From assembly GCA_049322715.1 (NCBI GenBank), contig JBMOQP010000029.1, forward strand, positions 15,675 through 79,674: 64,000 bases of DNA. The letters are read 5' to 3'. A program made the position numbers and the translations under genes. Source of the stretch: Thiofaba sp049322715 (lineage in GTDB: Bacteria; Pseudomonadota; Gammaproteobacteria; Halothiobacillales; Halothiobacillaceae). Under the pieces are notes generated by a model. It was not told where the DNA came from, searched no databases, and saw nothing but the letters and a program-made list of their open reading frames with translations. Numbering within the stretch: position 1 is the first letter of the stretch; the number at the start of each line of letters is the position of its first letter. Shown here piece by piece: positions 33,353 to 47,527 of the stretch.

Positions 33353-35278
33353 ATGCGGACGTGGACACGCAAAGCCCTCCTGACCCTGACCCTCGCAGCC
33401 CCACTGGCCATGCTCTCAGCCTGTGGTGGTGGAGGCGGCGGCGGCCTTTTTGAGGACACCAGCGGCGGTACAACGAACCCTGCAGCATCTGCCGCATCAA
33501 TCCTGGTTACCGCGGACAAGACATCCATCACCACGGACAATCTTGATACCGCAACCATCCAGGCGGTGGTCAAAGACGCAAGCAACCGGCTTCTCAAGGA
33601 TGTGCCTGTTGAGTTCACCAGCAGCCTTGCAACAGGTGACCTGCGGGTACTTTCGTCGGTGACCGACGCTTCGGGCGTGATCGAGGCGACATTCAAATCA
33701 GGCACAAGCTACTCGACCGGCCTGGCGATCATCAGTGCGAAAGTCACTGGCACGGCCCTTTCGAACAGCGTGCCCATCGTCGTTGAAGGCTCGAGCTTTA
33801 CTGCAGACGTCGCAGAGGCGACCCTTCAGACCGGACAGAGCCAAACCGTGACGTACACCGCCACCACCGGAGGCGGCGAACCGGCGCGCAATGTGTCGAT
33901 CTGTCTCGACTTCAACTCGACCTACCTGCAGGTCAGTGGGAACCTGTCCGCCACATCGGACTGCGCCCATGCGATTTACACGGACGTTGCAACAGGCCGC
34001 GCGACCATTTCGGTACAGGCCATTGCCCAAGGCAACACGACGCTGCGGGCAGAGGCCCTCGGCATTACGACGGAAACGGCCTTCACCATCACACAGGCTG
34101 GCATGAGCGTGGCCCAGCCGGTTGCGGGCGCGACCCACCCCAACGACCAGTCTCTCCAGGTTCAAGTCAACGTCCCTGGCTACAGCGGCACCATCCGCTT
34201 CGCCACGACCGCAGGAACATGGAGCAACGGCCAGCCCACCATAGACGTGGCCGTGGGCGGCGGAGTTGCCAGCGCAACGCTGTCGGCCGGAATGCCGCAA
34301 GGCCGAGTCGACATCACAGCAACCAAGCTCGATGGCTCGAACTCGAACGTCTCCACCTATGTTTATGCCTACGACCCTGTGGCGCTGAATGACAGCAACA
34401 CCTTCATCAAGCTGGAAATCGCCCCAACGTCGCTGCCCGCGGGCAGCGACGCGCGCGCCGATCTCAAGGCAACGGTCCAGAAGGATCTTGGCGGCGGCAA
34501 CCTGGTGACCGCGCCTCCCGGCACCCTGGTAAGCTATCAAATCTCCGCAAGCACGGGCGGCGGCGAGTACATCACTCTTCCGACCGATGACACCGATCCG
34601 GCCGGCATTGCACTTTCCCAACTGGTCGCGGGCTCGACGGCATCTGCCGCCAACGGGGTCAAGGTCAGGGCTTGCGTAGTCGGGACGAACAAGTGCGCGG
34701 AAGAGTCGCTGACCATCGTCGACCAACCCGGCTCCATCACGATCGGGGAGGCCACCATCATCCGTCCCACCGCGGATGACACAGCCTATGAGTACCCGCT
34801 TTCCGTGATCGTGTCGGACGTCAACGGCGGCCTTCTCAGCGGCGTGCCCGTCAATCTGAGCGTCTGGCCCGTTGAGTTCGCCACCGGCTGCCGCAATGCG
34901 GAGGGCGCACCGATCAACTGCTCGGACCTGGCATACACGTTCTATCCGAACGAAGATTTGAACATGAATGTCACCCGGGATGTCTCCGAATCGCCCACGG
35001 CCGGACGCACCGACTGCGGTTCCGGCAGCTGCGCGCTCCTGCCGCCGAACAGCGCCGCAGGCACACTCCCCTCAAGCGTCACGACCGGCAGCAACGGACT
35101 GGCGACCTTCAATCTCACCTACCTCAAGGAGCAGGCTAGCTTCCTGAGAGTGCGGGTCACCGCCCGTGCCTCGGTGCAAGGCTCCGAGGTCGAGACTTCG
35201 AAAGAATTCGTGCTCCGTTTCGCAGAGGACGACAAGGAATACCTCCCCCAGAGCCCCTACAACCAGTATTTCCGTTGA
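33353..35278 (+). CDS. Large lipoprotein with bacterial Ig-like (Big_1/invasin-type) domains
   Basis: The 641-residue product has a signal peptide with lipobox LSAC (Cys24) followed by a seven-glycine run and a Thr/Ser-rich linker. It then has four or five Ig-like repeats. The first (about 48-147) is a good Big_1 match (VVKDASNRLLKDVPVEFTS and TDASGVIEATFKSG). The last (about 470-620) repeats the pattern with VSDVNGGLLSGVPVNLSV and TGSNGLATFNLTYL. It is probably an outer-membrane, surface-exposed adhesin-like protein. It lies 16 bp after pilQ with a GAAGGA ribosome binding site, so it should be made with the pilus proteins. pilQ is usually followed directly by aroK, so this is an insertion into a conserved order. 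Confidence 0.85.
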   Translation: MRTWTRKALLTLTLAAPLAMLSACGGGGGGGLFEDTSGGTTNPAASAASILVTADKTSITTDNLDTATIQAVVKDASNRLLKDVPVEFTSSLATGDLRVLSSVTDASGVIEATFKSGTSYSTGLAIISAKVTGTALSNSVPIVVEGSSFTADVAEATLQTGQSQTVTYTATTGGGEPARNVSICLDFNSTYLQVSGNLSATSDCAHAIYTDVATGRATISVQAIAQGNTTLRAEALGITTETAFTITQAGMSVAQPVAGATHPNDQSLQVQVNVPGYSGTIRFATTAGTWSNGQPTIDVAVGGGVASATLSAGMPQGRVDITATKLDGSNSNVSTYVYAYDPVALNDSNTFIKLEIAPTSLPAGSDARADLKATVQKDLGGGNLVTAPPGTLVSYQISASTGGGEYITLPTDDTDPAGIALSQLVAGSTASAANGVKVRACVVGTNKCAEESLTIVDQPGSITIGEATIIRPTADDTAYEYPLSVIVSDVNGGLLSGVPVNLSVWPVEFATGCRNAEGAPINCSDLAYTFYPNEDLNMNVTRDVSESPTAGRTDCGSGSCALLPPNSAAGTLPSSVTTGSNGLATFNLTYLKEQASFLRVRVTARASVQGSEVETSKEFVLRFAEDDKEYLPQSPYNQYFR

Positions 35279-35300
35279 GGAACACCACGCATCGGCTCCG

Positions 35301-35325
35301 AAGCCCGGCACCCGCCGGGCTTTCT
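35301..35325 (+). terminator. Terminator after the pil operon and Ig-like lipoprotein
   Basis: AAGCCCGGC (35301-35309) pairs with GCCGGGCTT (35314-35322) and is followed by T-rich sequence. It separates the pil transcript from aroK. Confidence 0.87.
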
Positions 35326-35359
35326 TGCTTTATGGCCCCGCCGTTGGCATAAAGCGCGC

Positions 35360-35881
35360 ATGACACCAAGCATCTTCCTCGTCGGCCCCATGGGAGCCGG
35401 CAAATCCACATCCGGGCGGCTACTGGCACGCACATTGGGCCTGACCTTCATCGACAGCGACAAGGTGATCGAGGAGCGCACCGGCGCGACCATCCCGCTC
35501 ATCTTCGAACTGGAGGGCGAGGCGGGCTTCCGCGTGCGCGAGCGCGCCGTGATTGATGACCTGACCCGGGAAACCGGCATCGTGCTGGCCACCGGCGGGG
35601 GGGCGATCCTGGCGCCCGAGAACCGCGAGGTACTGCGCTCGCGCGGCAAGGTGGTGTACCTCCATGCATCCATCGACCACCAGATGGAGCGCACGGCCCA
35701 TGACCGCAACCGCCCGCTGCTGCAAACGCCGGACCGGCGCGGGAAGCTGGAGGAGTTGATGAAGATCCGCGAGCCGCTCTACCGCGAGGCCGCGCATCTC
35801 GTGGTAGAAACCGACGGCCTCACGCCAAAGACCGTGGTGCAGCGCATTATCCGAGGACTGAAACTGGACGGACGCAGCTAG
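35360..35881 (+). CDS. aroK: Shikimate kinase
   Basis: AroK phosphorylates shikimate at the 3-hydroxyl in chorismate synthesis. The 173-residue protein has the P-loop GPMGAGKST at 9-17, the shikimate-binding FIDSDKVIEERTG region, GGGAILAPENR and the lid motif DRNRPLLQT. The order pilQ-aroK-aroB is conserved but here interrupted twice, by the Ig-like lipoprotein before it and by repeats after it. Confidence 0.96.
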   Translation: MTPSIFLVGPMGAGKSTSGRLLARTLGLTFIDSDKVIEERTGATIPLIFELEGEAGFRVRERAVIDDLTRETGIVLATGGGAILAPENREVLRSRGKVVYLHASIDHQMERTAHDRNRPLLQTPDRRGKLEELMKIREPLYREAAHLVVETDGLTPKTVVQRIIRGLKLDGRS

Positions 35882-36210
35882 TAACCCGGCGTTTGAAAAG
35901 GCCGGGTTAATCCGAGGCATGAATGCCTCGGCGCGGCAATAAGTCGCGTAAGCCAAGGCCGGGCGTGTACCGGCCGAGGCTGCGCCCCCAAATACCATGG
36001 AAGGTATTTGGGGGCCGGATAAAAGTTACCCTCGGGGCGCACCAGGATGGAAGGAAACGGAGCCTCCCGGCTTCCGGCATGCGCCTTTGGCCGGCTACGG
36101 CGCTGCCAAGCGCTCCAGGACCGTAGCCGGATGGAGTAAAACGAAATCCGGGGCAATCCCAGGGAGCACCGCGCTCCCGGATTGCACTGCGTTCCATCCG
36201 GGCTTTGGCG
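35882..36210. repeat. Structured repeat block between aroK and aroB (372-bp gap)
   Basis: No gene is seen here; the gap is a series of hairpins. AACCCGGC/GCCGGGTT brackets 35883-35909. CCGAGGCAT and ATGCCTCGG flank a GA loop at 35912-35931. GGCCGG/CCGGCC pairs around 35960-35977, and CCAAATACC/GGTATTTGG around 35990-36012. This set recurs in the same order at 43440-43582. A second module follows: CCGGCTACGG (36091-36100) with CCGTAGCCGG (36122-36131), and CCGGATGGA (36128-36136) with TCCATCCGG (36193-36201). Confidence 0.85.
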
Positions 36211-36253
36211 CTTTTGATTACAATGCACGCATGAACCACCCCACCTGCCCCCC

Positions 36254-37420
36254 ATGCACACCCTGAACGTTGACCTCGGCGACCGCAGCTATCCCATCTA
36301 CATCGGCCAGGGGCTGCTCGACCAACCCGAACTGCTCCGCCAGCACATCCCCGGCAAGAACGCGCTGGTGGTGACCAATACCACCGTCGCCCCGCTCTAC
36401 CGCTCCCGGCTGGACCAGGCGCTGGAAGGACTGCGGGTCGAGACGGTGGTGCTGCCCGATGGCGAGGCCTACAAGTCGATCGAGAGCCTGCAAAAGATCT
36501 GGGATGCGCTGGTGCTGGGTCGCTTCGACCGCAATACCACCCTGATCGCCCTCGGCGGCGGGGTGATCGGCGACATCACCGGCTTTGCCGCAGCGAGCTA
36601 CCAGCGCGGCGTGCACTTCATCCAGATCCCCACTACCCTGCTCGCGCAGGTGGACTCCTCGGTCGGCGGCAAGACCGGCATCAACCATCCCGGCGGCAAG
36701 AACATGATCGGCGCATTCTGGCAGCCGCGTGCCGTGATCGCCGACACCGACACGCTCGACACCCTGCCGGATCGAGAGCTCTCCGCCGGCCTGGCGGAGG
36801 TCATCAAGTACGGCCTGATCTATGACGAGCCCTTCCTCGCCTGGATCGAGGCCCACGTCGAGCGCCTGCGCGCGCGTGACGCCGAAGCCCTCGCTTACGC
36901 CATCCGCCGCTCGTGCGAGATCAAGGCCGAAGTCGTCGGCCAGGACGAGCGCGAAAGCGGCCTGCGCGCCATCCTCAACCTCGGCCATACCTTCGGCCAC
37001 GCCATCGAGACCGCCACCGGCTATGGCAACTGGCTGCACGGCGAGGCCGTGGGCGCCGGCATGTGCATGGCCGCGCGCCTGTCCGAGCTGGAGGGCTGGA
37101 TCAGCGCGGCGGACGCGGCCCGCACCCGCGCCATCATCGAACGCGCCGGGCTGCCCACCCACGCCCCGCAGGGCATGACCCGCGAGCAGTTCCAGCACCT
37201 GATGGGCATCGACAAGAAGGTGCTGGATGGCAGGCTGCGCCTGGTCCTGCTGCAACGCATCGGCGAGGCGCGGGTGACCGGCGACTTCTCGCCCGCCAAC
37301 CTGATCACCTGCCTCGATGAATTCACCCAAAGCGCCGTAGGGAAGGGCGCTGAATCGCCTAACGAACCCGAAGGGGGCCAGGCGGGACAGCCCGGCCCCC
37401 GCCCCGTGGAGCCCCGCTGA
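36254..37420 (+). CDS. aroB: 3-dehydroquinate synthase
   Basis: AroB cyclises DAHP to 3-dehydroquinate using NAD+ and zinc. The 388-residue protein has the NAD-binding GGGVIGDITGFAAA, the KTGINHPGGKN motif and zinc ligands in LNLGHTFGHAIE and LHGEAV. Bacterial AroB is usually about 360 residues; here the conserved part ends near 360 and a 28-residue Gly/Pro-rich tail follows (GAESPNEPEGGQAGQPGP). The stop overlaps the next gene's start (TGATGA). Confidence 0.95.
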   Translation: MHTLNVDLGDRSYPIYIGQGLLDQPELLRQHIPGKNALVVTNTTVAPLYRSRLDQALEGLRVETVVLPDGEAYKSIESLQKIWDALVLGRFDRNTTLIALGGGVIGDITGFAAASYQRGVHFIQIPTTLLAQVDSSVGGKTGINHPGGKNMIGAFWQPRAVIADTDTLDTLPDRELSAGLAEVIKYGLIYDEPFLAWIEAHVERLRARDAEALAYAIRRSCEIKAEVVGQDERESGLRAILNLGHTFGHAIETATGYGNWLHGEAVGAGMCMAARLSELEGWISAADAARTRAIIERAGLPTHAPQGMTREQFQHLMGIDKKVLDGRLRLVLLQRIGEARVTGDFSPANLITCLDEFTQSAVGKGAESPNEPEGGQAGQPGPRPVEPR

Positions 37421-38796
37421 TGAACGCGACCGATGCCCCCATGGACACCCCCCATCCGCTGCATGAGCGGGTCGAACTGATCGTCCACCTGCTCAAGTTC
37501 AGTGACCGCCTGTTCGCCATCATGAGCCCGGCCACGGACGAGCTCCACACGTTCACCGACCTGCTCATCAAGGAAGGCGGGGCAGGCCTGCTGTTCGCGC
37601 GGGTCCAACCCGACATCGCCCTGAATGCAGAAGACGTGGCCACCGACCTCGCCAGGGCATGGGGGATCGAACTCAATCTCGGCGAGTCGGCCATGCAGGC
37701 CATCGAACAGCGGCTCCCCGAACTGCTGCCCGAGCCTCGCCGGGCCGTTGCCATCATCGAGGATGTCGAGCGCCTGCCCCCCCATGCCCTCGATGAGCTC
37801 ATCGGCTTCATGCAGCGCCTCGACAGCCAGACTGGCGGCCGGGTACGGCTGGCGTTGCTCGGCGGATCCAATCTGGCTGGCCAGCTCCAGCAAATGCAGA
37901 GTCTGGAGGCTGGCGGCCAGGTCTATGCACTCCATCTCGCCCCGCCTCCCGCCGAGGCCTTTGCAGACATGGCGACCAGCGTCCCGGGCGACGCGCCCCC
38001 CGTCTTCGAGCGCCCCGCCCCGCGCAGCAGCGAGGCTCCCGCCCTCCCCGGGCGCGCCTTGCTCATCGGCGGCGTCGCCGCCTCCCTCGCCCTTGCCGTG
38101 GCCATCGCCCTGCTGATGCGGCCTGGCGAGCCCGAAGTGGCGAAAGACCAGCAGGTCAGCGTACCGCTCAGGAGCGAAACGATCGCGAGCCTGCCAGTTG
38201 CGCCCCTTCCGGCACCGACACCCGGGGTCGTAACCGGCGAACCGGTGGCGCCCGCCGCCCCCGCGCCGATCGGCCACCAACTGACCGAATCCGTTACGGA
38301 CGCGGGGGGGGCAAACGCCCCCATGATGCCCCCCCTGCCAGTGGCTCCCATGAGCACACCCCAGCCTGCCGCCCCCACCCCGGCAGAGGTCAAGCCCAGC
38401 GCGCCTGCGCCCACGGTGGAGCCGAAACCCAGTGCTCCGGCAGCCATGCCCACGGCGGAGCCGAAGCCGAGCCTGCCTGCGCCCAAACCGGCCGCCCAGC
38501 CGGCGAAGAAGGCTGCCAACTGGTACGCCCAGCAGAAGGGTGATCAGTACGTCCTGCAGGTGGTCAGCCTCAAGTCCGGCGCGGAAGTCGACCAGTTCAT
38601 CAGCCGGCATGGCCTGAAGGACTGCCATAGCTTCCGCCAGCTGCGCGACGGGCAGACCCTGCACACCCTCACCTGCGGCCTCTACTCCAGCCGCGACGCG
38701 GCCAGCCAGGCATCCGCGAAGCTGCCGGAGAAGGCGCGGGCGGGCAAGCCCTTCCCCCGCAGGATCGACGATATCCGCAAGATCATGCAGCCGTAA
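37420..38796 (+). CDS. DamX-like SPOR-domain protein
   Basis: This 458-residue inner-membrane protein has a cytoplasmic N-terminal part (about 20-190) resembling the degenerate AAA domain of DamX/GspA-type proteins (VAIIEDVERLPPHALDELIGF in place of Walker B). One membrane helix (ALLIGGVAASLALAVAIAL, about 212-232) and a long Pro/Ala-rich periplasmic linker follow, then a C-terminal SPOR domain (about 375-450, YVLQVVSLKSGAEVDQF). SPOR domains bind denuded glycan at the division septum, so a cell-division role is likely. The position between aroB and gltB matches damX in other gammaproteobacteria. Confidence 0.86.
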   Translation: MNATDAPMDTPHPLHERVELIVHLLKFSDRLFAIMSPATDELHTFTDLLIKEGGAGLLFARVQPDIALNAEDVATDLARAWGIELNLGESAMQAIEQRLPELLPEPRRAVAIIEDVERLPPHALDELIGFMQRLDSQTGGRVRLALLGGSNLAGQLQQMQSLEAGGQVYALHLAPPPAEAFADMATSVPGDAPPVFERPAPRSSEAPALPGRALLIGGVAASLALAVAIALLMRPGEPEVAKDQQVSVPLRSETIASLPVAPLPAPTPGVVTGEPVAPAAPAPIGHQLTESVTDAGGANAPMMPPLPVAPMSTPQPAAPTPAEVKPSAPAPTVEPKPSAPAAMPTAEPKPSLPAPKPAAQPAKKAANWYAQQKGDQYVLQVVSLKSGAEVDQFISRHGLKDCHSFRQLRDGQTLHTLTCGLYSSRDAASQASAKLPEKARAGKPFPRRIDDIRKIMQP

Positions 38797-38808
38797 CGGA
38801 CCAAACCC

Positions 38809-38830
38809 GCGCGACCGCCCCGGTCGCGCC
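38809..38830. terminator. GC-rich hairpin after the SPOR gene
   Basis: GCGCGACCG and CGGTCGCGC flank a CCC loop. No T-tract follows, so a terminator role is uncertain. The rest of the gap to gltB contains AAAATG/CATTTT arms (38860-38876) and a lone TTGACA at 38882. Confidence 0.45.
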
Positions 38831-38963
38831 CCGCCTTGTCCCGGGCGCCTCTCACGTCTAAAATGTCCGACCATTTTGCCCTTGACAACCCGGGCAAGGA
38901 CATCGGCTGCCCCCTGCGGGCGCCGATATTCCAATGCCAAGCGAGAGTTGGACACACCCAGCA

Positions 38964-43427
<4,464 letters not shown>

Positions 43428-43439
43428 CCCGGCCCAGGC

Positions 43440-43582
43440 ACGATGAACCCGGCTCTTAAAGACCGGGTTCATCTGGGGCATGAATGCCCTGGCGCGGCGT
43501 AAAGCCGCGTAAGCCAAGGCCGGGCGTGTACCGGCCTTGGCCGCCGCCCAAAGGTACCAGGAAGGTATTTTGGGGCTAGTTT
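43440..43582. repeat. Structured repeat between gltB and dnaG, second copy of the aroK-aroB element
   Basis: It has the same sequence of hairpins as 35882-36012: GAACCCGG/CCGGGTTC, then GGGCAT and ATGCCC around a GA loop (near 43476-43489). CGCGGC/GCCGCG, GGCCGG/CCGGCC and a pair around GGTACC...GGTA follow. Several arms differ in sequence from the first copy but remain paired, which argues for selection on structure. Confidence 0.85.
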
Positions 43583-43594
43583 AATACCCCCCGA

Positions 43595-43626
43595 CAAGGC
43601 CCTGCGATGCGGGGCCTTGCTTTTTC
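43595..43626 (+). terminator. Terminator between gltB and dnaG
   Basis: CAAGGCCC (43595-43602) pairs with GGGCCTTG (43612-43619), followed by CTTTTTCC. It ends 48 bp before the dnaG start. Confidence 0.85.
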
Positions 43627-43673
43627 CGGGCCTCGGCTACACTCATTCCCTTGTGCCCCCCACCACCTCGAGC

Positions 43674-45491
43674 ATGTCCCGCATCCCGCAAAGCTTCATC
43701 GACGACCTGGTAGCCCGCGCCGACATCGTCGAGGTCATCGGCAGCCGTGTACCACTGAAGAAGAAGGGTAAGGAATACGCTGCCTGCTGCCCGTTCCATC
43801 ACGAGAAATCGCCCTCGTTCTTCGTCAGCCCGGACAAGCAGTTCTATCACTGCTTCGGCTGCGGGGCGCACGGCACCGTGCTCGGTTTCCTGATGGCCTT
43901 CGAGCGGCTCGACTTCGTCGAGGCGGTCGAGACCCTGGCCGGGCAGATGGGCCTGGAGGTGCCCCGGGAGGGGGGCGAGGCGCCGCAGGCCCATCCCCAC
44001 GCCCCGCTGCTGGCGGTGCTGGAGGACTGCGCCCGCTTCTACCAGGCCGAGCTCAAGCACACCCCGCGTGCCATCGACTACCTCAAGCGGCGCGGGGTGA
44101 GCGGCGAGACCGCCGCCGCCTTCGGACTCGGCTACGCCCCCCCGGGCTTCGATACCCTGGAGCGCGCGCTGCGGCTGGACAGGCAGGGTATCGACCAGCT
44201 CAAACGCGCCGGCATGCTGAGCGAAGGCGAGCACGGCCGCCTGTACGACCGCTTCCGCGAACGGGTCATGTTCCCCATCCGCGACCGGCGCGGCCGTGTC
44301 ATCGCCTTCGGTGGACGGGTTCTGGGCGACGAGAAGCCCAAGTACCTCAACTCGCCGGAGACCCCCCTGTTCCACAAGGGCCACGAGCTTTACGGCCTGT
44401 ACGAGGCCCGCAAGGCCCTTGGCCGCCCAGACCGCCTGATCGTGGTCGAGGGCTACATGGATGTGGTCATGCTCGCCCAGCACGGCCTGCGCGAGGCGGT
44501 CGCCACCCTCGGCACCGCCGTCACCCGCGAGCAGGTCGACCTGATGTTCCGCCACACCGCCCAGGTCGTGTTCTGTTTCGACGGCGACGAGGCCGGCCGC
44601 CGCGCCGCCTGGCGCGCGCTGGAGTCCACCCTCCCCCTGCTGCGGGACGGCCTCGACGCCCGCTTCCTGTTCCTGCCGGAGGGCGAGGACCCGGACAGCC
44701 TGGTGCGCCAGGAGGGGGCCGAAGCCTTCCGCGCCCGGATCGGCAGCGACGCACTCGGCTTCGATGCCTTCCTGCTGGACGAACTGGCCCGCCAGGCCGA
44801 GGACGACGGCACTCCGGCCGCCCGGGCAAGGCTCAAGACCCTGGCCCTGCCGCTGATCCAGGGGATGCCCGCCGGGGTGCTCAAGGACCTCGTGCTCGAC
44901 GAGCTGGCCGGACGCATCGGAGTGACCGTCGACCGACTGCTACCGGGGACCGATCTCGAAGGCCGTACCCCGAAAGGGCATCGGCCATGGATGGCCAATG
45001 GGCCTGAGGGGAGGGACCAGCGCCGCGCCCCGGCGCCCCACCCTCCGGAACGCCCCGCCGCGCCGCCCGATGGCGGACGCCCCACGGCCCTGCGCAAGGC
45101 CATCGTCCTGCTGCTGCACTATCCCGACCTGGCCTCCCGTCGGGCGCCGGACCCGGCCTGGGCACAGTCCCCCGTCCCGGGCCTTCCGCTGCTGACGCAG
45201 CTCATCGACCACCTGCGCAGCCGCCCGGCCCCCATGGGCGTGACCCTTGAACACTTCCGTGCCAGCCCCCACGCTCAGGTCATGCAGGCGATCAGCCGGC
45301 TGCCGCCGCCGCGGGAGAGCGAGGATATCGATGTCCGCGAGCGCATGTGGCTCGACATGCTCGAACACATCGCCGCCACTCACAACCGGGCACGCCTGCG
45401 GCAACTGACCGAACGGCCGTTTGCCGAACTGCAACCCCTTGAGCGACAGGAACTTTTGCGGCTGACAACACTCCAATTCAGCCGTGAATAA
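43674..45491 (+). CDS. dnaG: DNA primase
   Basis: DnaG makes RNA primers at the replication fork. The 605-residue protein has an N-terminal zinc-binding domain (C39-P-F-H42 ... C60-F-G-C63), the RNA polymerase core and a TOPRIM domain (VVEGYMDVVMLAQHG, FDGDEAGRRAAW). It ends in a C-terminal DnaB-binding domain. Residues about 425-448, in the linker before the C-terminal domain, are encoded by a copy of the window's CATGGATG hairpin repeat (GRTPKGHRPWMANGP) with the frame preserved. The ATG at 43674 gives the standard MSRIPQSFIDDL start. Confidence 0.96.
   Translation: MSRIPQSFIDDLVARADIVEVIGSRVPLKKKGKEYAACCPFHHEKSPSFFVSPDKQFYHCFGCGAHGTVLGFLMAFERLDFVEAVETLAGQMGLEVPREGGEAPQAHPHAPLLAVLEDCARFYQAELKHTPRAIDYLKRRGVSGETAAAFGLGYAPPGFDTLERALRLDRQGIDQLKRAGMLSEGEHGRLYDRFRERVMFPIRDRRGRVIAFGGRVLGDEKPKYLNSPETPLFHKGHELYGLYEARKALGRPDRLIVVEGYMDVVMLAQHGLREAVATLGTAVTREQVDLMFRHTAQVVFCFDGDEAGRRAAWRALESTLPLLRDGLDARFLFLPEGEDPDSLVRQEGAEAFRARIGSDALGFDAFLLDELARQAEDDGTPAARARLKTLALPLIQGMPAGVLKDLVLDELAGRIGVTVDRLLPGTDLEGRTPKGHRPWMANGPEGRDQRRAPAPHPPERPAAPPDGGRPTALRKAIVLLLHYPDLASRRAPDPAWAQSPVPGLPLLTQLIDHLRSRPAPMGVTLEHFRASPHAQVMQAISRLPPPRESEDIDVRERMWLDMLEHIAATHNRARLRQLTERPFAELQPLERQELLRLTTLQFSRE
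44945..45030. repeat. CATGGATG hairpin element inside dnaG
   Basis: The unit GATCTCGAAGGCCGTACCCC-GAAAGGGCATCGGCCAT-GG-ATGGCCAATGGGCC is close to the copies at 8263-8325 and 63675-63765. The inner stem CGGCCAT/ATGGCC is intact. The insert adds about 24 codons without disturbing the reading frame. Confidence 0.88.
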
Positions 45492-45503
45492 TTCGCCCTT
45501 TGT

Positions 45504-45512
45504 TGGTATAAT
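45504..45512 (+). promoter_or_regulatory. Extended -10 promoter for rpoD at the end of dnaG
   Basis: TGGTATAAT is an extended -10 element with a consensus TATAAT at 45507-45512, 37 bp before the rpoD start and just past the dnaG stop. No convincing -35 is visible, as is common for extended -10 promoters. Confidence 0.6.
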
Positions 45513-45548
45513 TTTTTGTTTGATTTGACCCGAGGCTCGCACTCGACC

Positions 45549-47357
<1,809 letters not shown>

Positions 47358-47368
47358 TCTATCCTTCG

Positions 47369-47393
47369 AGGCCCGGTTTCCCGGGCCTTTCTT
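47369..47393 (+). terminator. Terminator after rpoD
   Basis: AGGCCCGG and CCGGGCCT flank a TTTC loop and are followed by TTCTT. It ends a few bases before the tRNA gene. Confidence 0.82.
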
Positions 47394-47397
47394 CGTC

Positions 47398-47473
47398 GGG
47401 CCTATAGCACAACGGTCAGTGCAGGGGACTCATAATCCCTTGGTTGCAGGTTCGAATCCTGCTGGGCCCACCA
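47398..47473 (+). tRNA. tRNA with CAU anticodon, probably tRNA-Ile2 (lysidine-type)
   Basis: The 76-nt cloverleaf has acceptor arms GGGCCTA/TGGGCCC, a D stem GCAC/GTGC, an anticodon stem GGGGA/TCCCT with loop CTCATAA, a T arm GCAGG-TTCGAAT-CCTGC and an encoded CCA end. The anticodon CAU could be Met or Ile2. The body (GACTCATAATC...TTGGTTGC) resembles E. coli ileX more than elongator Met, and in other gammaproteobacteria ileX-type genes lie near rpoD. TilS would convert C34 to lysidine. Confidence 0.9.
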
Positions 47474-47527
47474 CTCCTTCCTGCGGCTGTGCAGACAAGA
47501 CCCCAGAGCCGGGTTATAAAGCCCCAC

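Noticed and set aside
38882..38887. TTGACA upstream of gltB as a promoter
   Set aside because: No -10 hexamer is found 16-18 bp downstream, so the match alone is not enough.
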